DNA of 64,000 nt, taken from assembly GCA_015039365.1 (NCBI GenBank), contig WION01000008.1:62001-126000 (forward strand), written 5' to 3'. Of this stretch, positions 45,267 to 53,911 are shown piece after piece (position 1 is the stretch's first letter; each line of letters opens with the position of its first letter). This stretch comes from Amanita rubescens. Taxonomy: Eukaryota; Basidiomycota; Agaricomycetes; Agaricales; Amanitaceae. The notes beneath the pieces were generated by a model that saw only the letters and a list, made by a program, of their open reading frames with translations, ran no database searches and was not told where the DNA came from. Both the position numbers and the translations under genes were made by a program.

Positions 45267-45695
45267 TGTTACGTTTGTTCGTTCACTGATAAGTCAAGCC
45301 TATCAGGTACCGTAGGTTCCTCAAGGGAGTTCCGGCACTTAAGAACGTTCAAGAATAAGAGTGTTATCGATAAGTCCTCAAGGGAACTTAGACGATAACG
45401 AGACAGATTTTGACTGTTAAAACTAGACTGAGGTCTAGTCGTATATTTGCGTGATTTATATAGTACAAAGTACATACGCAAATATGGTAAGTATATACAC
45501 ATGTGATAATGAAAACGGTTAGCATGTGATAATGAAACGGTTAACATGTGAAAACGACATACATGTGATAAAAGTGATTGGCATATGATAAACGATGAAT
45601 GTTCCGGAAGGAACGCATATGCAAATAATGAAATAGGAGGAATGACATAGATGATAAGATAAGAAAAAGATAGGCCATGACGTACGTTTGTAACA
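45267..45695 (-). repeat. Gypsy-4 5' LTR
   Basis: 429 bp; includes the CACATGT boxes, TATATAAA and the inferred start. It abuts the 21-bp repeat at 45696-45716. Confidence 0.96.
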
Positions 45696-45716
45696 CATTT
45701 CACCAGGCACAAGACC
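45696..45716. repeat. 21-bp direct repeat at the right edge of Gypsy-4
   Basis: Second copy of 37509-37529. The next base pair step (TG after the repeat) also matches the LTR terminus, so up to 23 bp could be read as repeated. Confidence 0.9.
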
Positions 45717-46502
45717 TGGCCGTCGAGGAGAAGGAGCCTGTAGACAGCAGGCAGATGAGCCCATTGGTGATATGGGGGTCATCAAGGAAGTAGGTAAGCG
45801 TGAGTGCACGCTTATATCGTCATTGCTGAAGATATTCAGCTCTTGAAGTGGAGTTATCACCTCATTAGGTTGTTGAAGCACATCAGCAGCTTTGTCTGCT
45901 GCCGAAGTTTCTTGCAGGACAGCAAAACATACGACACCGTCCTGAATGACATTCCAGCCACTGACGAGACTCTCGCAAACAAGTCTCGAAGCTTTTGTTA
46001 GCGTCGGAATAGCCGGCCCTTTCGAGACCGAATGCCCAGTCTCTAGATGCTCACTTGGAGAGCATCTATCAGTCTTGACAGTCATTTTAAACTGTCGTGC
46101 CTTCATTTCATTGCTATCCACAACTGGAGTAACAAAAGCTGAGGCCGGTAACTCAGGAGTTGTTTCCAACAATGGGCAGGAGAGCTTTGGGCTCTCGGGA
46201 TGATGAAAAGGCGAGGTACGTGTTACGCTTGCCTTTGTTTCTCTATTGACGACATCTATTTCTAGACGTCGCAATACAATTCCTACCGATGTGAACTCCG
46301 ATGGCTTGTCAGGCAGCACCTTGGAACTATGACCATGAGGGAACTCATCAAATGCTGAAGAACGACGTTTAGAACGCGCTTGAATATAAGCAGCAGCTCT
46401 CGTGAGCTGCCCTTCCCCTTCAATAGAAAAGGGATTGTTGGAATGGTTAGACCGCTTCCGAGCGGTCTCGAAACTTGGTGAGTGCAGGTTATGTATTCCC
46501 AA
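45696..46502 (-). CDS. Element H minus-strand ORF, N-terminal half
   Basis: 269 codons from ATG at 46502 to the Gypsy-4 junction, in frame with 37508-36984. Contains VVNRETKASVTRTSP (about 46260-46215), VKTDRCSPSEHLET (about 46080-46040) and Ser/Pro-rich linkers. No recognisable family. The start is uncertain: related frames lie upstream (47548-47081, 48049-47606, 48617-48261), and the true product may have been longer. Confidence 0.55.
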
Positions 46503-47640
46503 AGCCTTGTTGATGACATTCGCATCGTGTCAACCAGATATCACCTTATTAGGTGGTGTTGAGTCATCCGGAGGTTGACAAAGGGGTACTGCACACGTAG
46601 GAGGGACGGACGGAGTGGAAGCTTGCATTGTGGAGGTTGTCAAGGGATTAGGTGAGTATGCATCTTCCTTTTCTCCATTATGTATACTGACGATGGTGTC
46701 AGTGACTCATCGTCTCTCCCCCACCTCAGCCAAGAGAGAAGTTAGGGCTTGCTCAACAGCAGGCCCTATATTCACATTAGAATGCTCATCGGAGCGTTCT
46801 ATATTGCCTGCGGAAGGTATTTTTCCAAATCACGGAGTAGTGGCTTCAAGTGAGACTCTCGAACAAGTCTCGACCTTCAGATGGGCGTTCAAGCTCACTG
46901 TGGCTTTGGGACTTATGACACTAGGAGTATGTTGTACCGAGATCGCCAGGTGCAGCAATTTATCAAGCAGTGGCAAAGCGAGAGAATGGGAGACTCGAGA
47001 TGAAGCCCGAGCTTTGGGGTTCAAGTGAGTCGCTGTTTTTGCTACTTGATGCGTACTAATGACGTTTGATGCACAGGACTTCAGATTCGCTCGGGAAGAC
47101 AGGGAAGACAGAGAAGACGGCGCGGAGCTGTCCTGGGGACAGGCGGCAAGGGATTACGCAGTGAGAGAACTGCATTGTTAAGTGGTGAGTGCGTCTTTCC
47201 GTTCTTTCCCATTATTCTGTTGACGACGGCATAAGGAACCGGCCATCTCTCCTCCACCTCAGAAGAAGAAAGAATTGAAGCTTGCCCGGCAGGTACTGCA
47301 TCTGCATTAGAACATGCATTGACGCGTTCTAGACCACTCGCACATGGTGTTTTACCAGACCACGGCGAAGAGAACTCTCGGGAGACTCTCAAAGGAGTCT
47401 CTATCTTATTATGGTGAGCCGTCTTGCTCACTACCCGACGCGTTTTGGCAATATTTGATGTGCGCAGTGTTGAATTTGCCCGTGAAGGCAGAGAAGCCTC
47501 GTCTTTGGAAGAAGAAGCGGTCGGGACCCGTATATAGGAGTCGGGCAAGGATTTCAGCAGCGTGGGGGCTGCTTTATGAACAGGTGAGTGTCTAAATGCA
47601 CTCGTTCATTTTTCCAAGCTAACTTCAACTTTCTTATCAG
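45794..47640 (+). other. Plus-strand intron-like ladder, part 2 (six segments or more)
   Basis: GTRAG...branch...AG segments: 45794-45839, 46478-46537, 46652-46702 (CTGAC at 46687), 47025-47076 (CTAAT), 47185-47235 (TTGAC), 47584-47640 (CTAAC, TTATCAG). A further GTACGT...TTTCTAG segment lies near 46215-46264. In most of them the minus strand reads H-S-P or H-L-P at the 5' site in one constant frame, so the ladder could instead be the shadow of a repeated minus-strand protein module. Confidence 0.5.
47081..47548 (-). CDS. Element H minus-strand frame, 155 codons
   Basis: Ser/Arg/Val-rich; contains IETPLRVSREFSSPWSGK and YAVVNRIMGKNGKTHSPL. A related but broken copy of the first block (VETCSRVSLEATTP) is in the adjacent module at 46830-46930. 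Probably part of the same degenerate polyprotein as 46502-36984. No known domain. Confidence 0.4.
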   Translation of the reverse strand: MPDSYIRVPTASSSKDEASLPSRANSTLRTSNIAKTRRVVSKTAHHNKIETPLRVSREFSSPWSGKTPCASGLERVNACSNADAVPAGQASILSSSEVEERWPVPYAVVNRIMGKNGKTHSPLNNAVLSLRNPLPPVPRTAPRRLLCLPCLPERI

Positions 47641-48049
47641 GCGGTTTCCTGGGCATGCGAGTGCTCCCGCATTTAGAAGAGGGAACCGAGACGACTCGGG
47701 TGGAGGGTGTAATACCCATTAGAGAACTTCCCTTTGGAGGTTCTCTACTTAGAATGGCTGTAGCCAACTGCTCTAACAGCTTTATGTGCACACTGGGGTG
47801 AGGTGAAGACCGGGAAATGGACACTAGACCTGTCTCATAGGCTGAATTAAGGGGCCTAGGTCCTTTGGTCGTGGAATTACAAACCGGAGAAGGCTTGCAG
47901 GCAACACTCGGAGGGCTCGTCTTGAGTCCTTGAGGTGCAGGGACAGGGTCCGGCTCCGCAGAGCTCGGAATGACCTCAGAACGAGACAGTTGCACTCGTT
48001 CTTGGGGAATCTGAGTCTCGGGATTTGAGACTCTCGGACTGGCCATCAT
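47606..48049 (-). CDS. Element H minus-strand frame, 147 codons
   Basis: Pro/Ser-rich sequence without known motifs, opening about 200 bp after the first frame and containing VSNPETQIPQERVQLS near the start. Likely a fragment of the same long ORF, separated by stops. Confidence 0.35.
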   Translation of the reverse strand: MMASPRVSNPETQIPQERVQLSRSEVIPSSAEPDPVPAPQGLKTSPPSVACKPSPVCNSTTKGPRPLNSAYETGLVSISRSSPHPSVHIKLLEQLATAILSREPPKGSSLMGITPSTRVVSVPSSKCGSTRMPRKPPDKKVEVSLEK

Positions 48050-48260
48050 TGAGAGATGCTCCTGGGCGGATTCTTTCTCGGGGAACCATCCGTGCAGGGC
48101 TTAGGAGGATGGGCATGCACATGGGCTTTAATGTCGCACTTTCAATAGATGGCCTTGTTGAGGCCTTGCTTCATGTGTGTTTAGCCTCACGTTCGACCTC
48201 AAGTAGTAATTGCTTATGACGGAAGTCATTGTACTTCCATTCGTATTGAGTATAAAGCTC

Positions 48261-48617
48261 TCATTTCAGAGAGCTTAGTTCTCCCTTGTAAAAGGCTACG
48301 AGCTGGTTGTGATCGGCCTGCATCATGCAGCACTGTACCACAGGATTGGGCTCATGCTGAGCCATCTCCATGACTCTCGGTTGAGCCACGTGAAAGATGG
48401 AGAGCTCCCGTTTCAGGGTCTCTCGTCCATTTAAGTAATGAAATAGAGCCTCCAGGTAGAAGTGCTCTAAGAAGTTTGAGAAGCTCGGGAGAGCCTCTTG
48501 GGAGCCTGGGGTCCCTCGGGAACCAAGCTCTGGGGGGTCTTTGGTGTTATAGGAGCCTCGGGGTGCTCCTAGTTGCAAAACGAGTCTCGGATTTCGAGAC
48601 TCAGCCTGAATAGGCAT
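48261..48617 (-). CDS. Element H first minus-strand ORF, 118 codons
   Basis: ATG 67 nt inside the 48684-48898 LTR, as expected for the first ORF if the element reads minus. The middle (FSNFLEHFYLEALFHYLNGRETLKRELSIFHV) looks helical, but no Gag signature can be claimed. A perfect 8-bp hairpin lies at its start (ESRNPRL codons, 48602-48582). Confidence 0.45.
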   Translation of the reverse strand: MPIQAESRNPRLVLQLGAPRGSYNTKDPPELGSRGTPGSQEALPSFSNFLEHFYLEALFHYLNGRETLKRELSIFHVAQPRVMEMAQHEPNPVVQCCMMQADHNQLVAFYKGELSSLK

Positions 48618-48683
48618 GTCGAGATTTCCTTATTGGGATTTTGAGGCTATGCCTCGATACACTCTCTTGAAAGTGTAAAAAAG

Positions 48684-48898
48684 TGTCACAGGTGTACCGT
48701 GATAAAGTCTTGCCACTTGAAGTACACTGAATCAAGTAGTATTGTTCATGTATCGAGTAGAGAGTAAAGTTGTTTGTACATGTTGGTGATGCCCTCTATA
48801 GGTCGCACATCACATCAGTCATGAATACTATATATGGTAACTAGGAATATATACAAGATGGAGAGAGATCGAGCACGGTAACGGGCTACCTGTTACAG
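48684..48898 (-). repeat. Element H LTR (right)
   Basis: 215 bp, matches the left LTR apart from scattered transitions and a few indels. Followed by the target duplication GTCTG (48899-48903), then the rest of the split hypothetical gene. Confidence 0.95.
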
Positions 48899-48903
48899 TC
48901 TGC

Positions 48904-49013
48904 ATCAACAGGCATGGAAAGATTGAAGAAGGACCATACTGTTAAGGTGAAAGGTAAGGCTGCAAAAAAGGGAGGTGAGGTGAAGATGAATGGACCTAGA
49001 GCGCGGATGAATT
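48904..49013 (+). pseudogene. 3' end of the hypothetical gene split by element H
   Basis: Reads ASTGMERLKKDHTVKVKGK and a Lys-rich basic tail, then TGA at about 49011-49013. In phase with 33033 after removal of element H and one GTCTG. Confidence 0.65.
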
Positions 49014-49045
49014 GAAATGCTACCTCAGCAGAGTGAGTGTATGTT

Positions 49046-52000
49046 TAGTGTTTTAAAGTCCGGTCCATTAGGACCGAAAAAGACCAAAATTAGACCAGAC
49101 TGTAACCGAAATCAAGCCGGACCCAGTTTCTGTCTGAGGTACCTGCCTAATTGAGTGGTCGTCGGTCTCACATTGAGCAGTCCTTCAACAGAAAAAAAGC
49201 TACTGCTAACTCAGTATGACGGAGTCTCAATGGAATCAAATTCACAGCTGAGCCTAAATACACATCAAACCAAACAAGGCTACTACAAATAGTAGCGGAA
49301 TTGGTTGTGCCACGTTGTCCTGCAGTGATGACTAAATCCAACTCTAAATCGAAGAGCGGCAATGCGAGACAACAGCAGGCACCACCTTCACGGAAAGCAC
49401 AGTCTTCGAAACCAGCATGATGGGCCACAGCCGGAAAGAAACAAGCTGCAGACAATAGCGGCTCTGATTCAGACTCGAGCACAGATCCCACGCATTCTCG
49501 GTCCCGCAAGAAGGTGAAGCACCAGAGGAAGCGATCAATTGATCCAGAAGACATTGACATCGAATGAGGAAGAGCCAGTGGCAGAAGAGGTTTCTATTGC
49601 TAGCGGCCTTGAAGAATCAGATGAAGATCATCAGGTACCTCACATTTCATAATAGTTACGTTGTACTTACTGAACAAACACCATAGGAGTCTGAAGATGT
49701 TGATGGCATTGCGATGGCAACCCTCGAAACTCTTGCTAAGAAGGACGACACCACGCAGGACTTGCTGCTTATATTTTCGGAAAAGTTGACTGTCAAATTC
49801 ACCTGTTAAGCCAGCTTAATCCGCCTAATTAGCCAGGGACACCGATTGAGTGTCCTGCTCTAATTAGCCAGCATTCTGGCTCTACGTCACTTTCAATAAT
49901 TCTGATAATTATATAGAGAGATTTTGGTTAAGTTGTTTTTCCCACAACTAAAAATGAGGGTATTACCATTTCTGGAAGGTGGGGGATATGTTTGCACATG
50001 TTATCACAACTCAGGAATAAGGGATAATTGCATTATTTGGTAAGATAGGCAGATTCCAAATAAGGTAAGCAATGTCAGGATACCTTTTTTGACAAGTGTG
50101 AGCATATTAAGAAGCTTGTTCCCATGGTTGTTTGGCAGTGTTTTTATGGGAAAATGATATGGGTATCATCAGGCAACATTTCTTTTACAGATTTTGACAA
50201 GAGGGTTGTGATGGCAGGCAAGCATGTGATCCCATACAGTGTGGGGGTGTATGAGATGAGAGCAGGTGACATGCCTATGTTAAAAATGCAAAAGCATTTA
50301 AAACAGTATTTTGCAAATATCTTGTGTTTGGCCTTGTTTTGGAATATAATTCTTGCACCACCTTGATCACATGATTTTTCCAGATTTTTCAAGATTTTTT
50401 GGCAGCCTTTCAAATTTTCAACACAAAGCGTTTAAAACAGTATTTTGCAAATATCTTGAGTTTGGCATTGTTTGGCATGTTCATTTCCACACCACTCTGA
50501 TCACATGATTTTTCTGCATTTTTCACAATTTTTTCAATCTTTTTCCCACGGTCACATAGTACTAGTAGTATTACAAATGAGACTACAAAGACTACATTAA
50601 AAAGTGCGGATTCCAAATGGTCAAATTTGTAAAAAGGAAATTGTCCAGTGGCGGATTTCCAAAAATGGAAATAGCGCCCTTCGGACTTGCCATTTTGGGA
50701 CATATCTGCTCACTGTTGCTGATGATGACCAGCAAGAAATGGCAATATCTCCCTTAATACTGAATGTTTTTGTGGCGCTTTTTTTGGAACATATTCCTTA
50801 TATGTATGTGCACCTATCCACCATGTTAGAATGCAAAAAGAGTGAGTGGTTTCTGTCAGAATGCAACATGTCTTGCTCACTGTTGACAACAGTGAGGAGC
50901 AACAAATGACAATATCTCCATCAATACTGGTTATTTCTGTGGCGCTTTTTTTGGTATTTCCCTATTAGGCATATAGGAAGGCACTTGGAATGTCAGAATG
51001 CAAATAGTATGTACCAATCAGCCATAAATAAAATTGGTGTGCTCACTGTCTGCCATGATGAGCAGCCATATCTCCACCAAAACAAGATCTTTTTGTGGCG
51101 CTGTTTTGGATTTTGATTTCTTATGATAACAGAGTGTCATTCAGGGTGTCTGGAAGGAGATTGCCCTGCTGATTAATGTGTAACTTTCAGTTTCATGATA
51201 AATGTCTGAACATGATACAGAAAGAGTGGCTGACAAGTTGACATGTCAGGATAAATGGGACATTCCACTTGATCTTGCCTAGGGATCCTCTGTTGTGACC
51301 CTCCCAATGTTTATCTTTGTTATGTGTGATCCCAAATCAAAAAAAGCGCCACAGAAAGATCTTGTTTTGGTGGAGATATGGCTGCTCATCATGGCAGACA
51401 GTGAGCACACCAATTTCATTTGTGGCATGATTGGTACATACTATTTGTATTCTGACATGCCAAACACCTTCCTATATCCCTAATGGGGACATACCAAAAA
51501 AAGCGCCACAGAAATAACCAGTATTGATGGAGATATTGTCATTTGTTGCTCCTCACTGTTGTCAACAGTGAGCAAGACATGTTGCATTCTGACAGAAACC
51601 ACTCACTCTTTTTGCATTTTAACATGGTGGATAGGTGCATATACATATAAGGAATATGCTCCAAAAAAAGCACCACAAAAACATTCAGTATTAAGGGAGA
51701 TATTGCCATTTCTTGCTGGTCATCATCAGCAACAGTGAGCAGATATGTCCCAAAATGGCAAGTCCGAAGGGCGCTATTTCCATTTTTGGAAATCCGCCAC
51801 TGGACAATTTCCTTTTTACAAATTTGACCATTTGGAATCCGCACTTTTTAATGTAGTCTTTGTAGTCTCATTTGTAATACTACTAGTACTGTATGACCGT
51901 GGGAAAAAGATTGAAAAAATTGTGAAAAATGCAGAAAAATCATGTGATCAGAGTGGTGTGGAAATGCACATGCCAAACAATGCCAAACTCAAGATATTTG

Positions 52001-53730
52001 CAAAATACTGTTTTAAATGCTTTGTGTTGAAAATTTGAAAGGCTGCCAAAAAATCTTGAAAAGTCCGGAAAAATCATGTGATCAAGGTGGTACAAGAATT
52101 ATATTCCCAAACAAGGCCAAACACAAGATATTTGCAAAACACGGTTTTAAATGCTTTTGCATTTTTAACATAGGCATGTCACCTGCTCTCATCTCATACA
52201 CCCCCACACTGTATGGGATCACATGCTTGCCTGCCATCACAACCCTCTTGTCAAAATCTGTAAAAGAAATGTTGCCTGATGATACCCATATCATTTTCCC
52301 ATAAAAACACTGCCAAACAACCATGGGAACAAGCTTCTTAATATGCTCACACTTGTCAAAAAAGGTATCCTGACATTGCTTACCTTATTTGGAATCTGCC
52401 TATCTTACCAAATAATGCAATTATCCCTTATTCCTGAGTTGTGATAACATGTGCAAACATATCCCCCACCTTCCAGAAATGGTAATACCCTCATTTTTAG
52501 TTGTGGGAAAAACAACTTAACCAAAATCTCTCTATATAATTATCAGAATTATTGAAAGTGTGATGTAGAGCCAGAATGCTGGCTAATTAGAGCAGGACAC
52601 TCAATCGGTGTCCCTGGCTAATTAGGCTAATTAAGCCGGCTTAACAGGTGGTCAAATTCGCGAATAAAAACAAATCGGAAGTTTTGGTGGGCAGGTGGTG
52701 TAACAAATGCAGGTGAGTGCTCGAAAATTCTAGTATGATCACTTTACTCACCGTCACTCAGGAAGGAATCACCAAAAAAAGATATATGAAAGGCTTTTCT
52801 TGTCGGCGGCAACTCGTCCTGCCGAGCACACATACACCAGCACTGGACAATATATCAACAAATGTGTAAGGAAGGTGGCATTGAAGTCAATCACCATGCG
52901 ATTCCATGACCATTGTGGAGGAAGATGAAGGAGGAGGAGAAGAAGGTGAACGGCAATGGACAAAAGAAGATCAATACAATGTTCGGAAGCGCAAAACAGT
53001 GAGAATTTGACCACGAGATTGTCCTGGATTCCGTTGCTAAGATGATAACTTGTGGTGATCAGGTAATAACTGAACTCACAGATTATACCATCCAATTCAC
53101 CATGTTCTAGTCCCTAGATCTCGCAAACAATGTCCTATTCCGTAATGTGCTTGTTTCAATGAAGCCAAACGTGACGAAGAAGGATATACCTAGTACATTT
53201 GATGTTAACAAATATATCCATAATCAGTTTGTTGAATGGGTTAAAGTGATGGGTTAAAGTGACGAGAGAGGACATACTGGTAAGATGAACGGTGCACAGA
53301 AAAACTTGATAATGACGTTGTCGTAGTTAGCACCAGGCAAAATTTCAACGACATCGGACGGGTGGTCGACCAGCAGATACGATGAAGGAAGGGTTCCTTG
53401 GGATGACAGCCCACTGGATCGAGGTGAAAGATGGAACGTGGGAGATGCGATTGGAACTTGTTGGATTCAAATTGATTGCTGGCGAGCATTCTGGCTTGAA
53501 CTTGGTGAGGCACTTCGTCGCTTTGTGTGACCGTGTTGGGATTTGGACACCAGAACAATCAAAGGTAAGCAACGACGAATCATGATAAGATCATCAGCTA
53601 CTGATGATGCCGCAAGTTGAACACGATTACCTTGGATAACGCATCAAACAACACGGCGCTCTGCAAGACTGTCGCCACTTTCCATGATTGTTGTAAGTAT
53701 TCTGGGATCTGGGATGCAGAGAAGCGACAA
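49046..53730 (+). pseudogene. hAT transposase relic with 5' terminus
   Basis: Begins with TAGTGTTTTAAAGTCCGGTC, the same terminus as MITE family A. The coding remnant has a Lys/Ser-rich start (49330-49560, with one stop); an intron near 49635-49686; TLAKKDDTTQDLLLIFSEKL (about 49725-49785), interrupted at 49800 by the palindrome; and GRWCNKCR after it (about 52690-52710), the N-terminal zinc-binding start usual in these proteins. The hAT core (53345-53575) reads DGWSTSR/FLGMTAHWIEVKDGTWEMR...GEHSGLNLVRHFVALCDRVGI. After an intron (53574-53625) comes ITLDNASNNTALCKT. Stops and frame changes are several. The 3' part is missing beyond 53730. Confidence 0.82.
49800..52650. mobile_element. 2.85-kb palindromic transposon with 8-bp target duplication
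   Basis: The arms are inverted copies over about 1.33 kb each, with a spacer of about 190 bp around 51225. Tips are CACCTGTTAAGCC and GGCTTAACAGGTG. Flanks GTCAAATT at 49792-49799 and 52651-52658 are an 8-bp duplication, suggesting hAT-like integration. Frames at 50124-50366 and 50604-50909 recur mirrored at 52324-52082 and 51844-51539; no known protein. Within each arm, units of about 165 bp carrying TGTGGCGCTTTTTTTGG recur near 50772, 50940 and 51095. Confidence 0.92.
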
Positions 53731-53911
53731 TGTAACGGGTGTATATAACTGAGCAATGCATGTACATACATTATTCTACGTATATAGTGACTGTGACTTA
53801 ATGAGACGCGTGTGATACAAAATGCGCGTCAACATATTATATAATCATTGTAACTTTACCTACTACACAACCAATATATCCGGTTCAGTGTAGCTTCGGG
53901 TGAATTACATC

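Larger units (their letters stand above)
37530..45695 (-). mobile_element. Gypsy-4: full-length second copy of the Gypsy-1 family
   Basis: LTRs 37530-37957 (428 bp) and 45267-45695 (429 bp) differ by about one indel. The internal region is collinear with Gypsy-1 and nearly identical. It is inserted inside the element H ORF. Lesions: gag frameshifts near 44690, 43895 and 43835; a one-base insertion right after the RT YIDD box (about 42195); a deletion of about 165 bp in ORF3 near 39795. Unlike Gypsy-1 it keeps Arg codons at the two Gypsy-1 nonsense sites. The flanks are the 21-bp repeats at 37509 and 45696. Confidence 0.97.
45717..48683. repeat. Element H body, part 2: hairpin-dense, degenerate repeat modules
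   Basis: Perfect hairpins seen: 45795-45802/45807-45814 (8 bp, loop 4); 45965-45971/45982-45988; 46044-46052/46060-46068 (9 bp); 46393-46399/46404-46410; 46449-46456/46461-46468 (8 bp, loop TCCG); 46852-46857/46866-46871; 47382-47388/47395-47401; 47414-47419/47426-47431; 48013-48019/48027-48033; 48221-48226/48233-48238; 48255-48262/48269-48276; 48550-48556/48565-48571; 48582-48589/48595-48602. One 11-bp stem with a single G-T pair is at 47721-47731/47736-47746. Modules at 46710-46950 and 47245-47460 are clear diverged copies of each other. Confidence 0.7.
33034..48898 (-). mobile_element. Element H: LTR-flanked, hairpin-dense element without recognisable gag/pol
   Basis: LTRs of about 215 bp (33034-34726 with a Tc1 insertion, and 48684-48898) begin TG and end CA on the plus strand. 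The target duplication GTCTG is exact (33029-33033 and 48899-48903). It interrupts the last exon of a hypothetical gene. Excluding Tc1, Gypsy-4 and the 21-bp repeat, the native length is about 6.2 kb. Minus-strand sense is favoured because the minus strand has a purine tract AGTAGGGGAGAG just before the TGTAACGGG LTR end at 34726, and an ATG lies 67 nt inside the other LTR (48617). No RT, integrase or Gag motif was found, so it would be non-autonomous. Confidence 0.88.

Noticed and set aside
50124..50909. Mirrored frames in the palindrome as genes
   Set aside because: Short, no known domain, and duplicated only because the arms are inverted copies; kept as part of the element.
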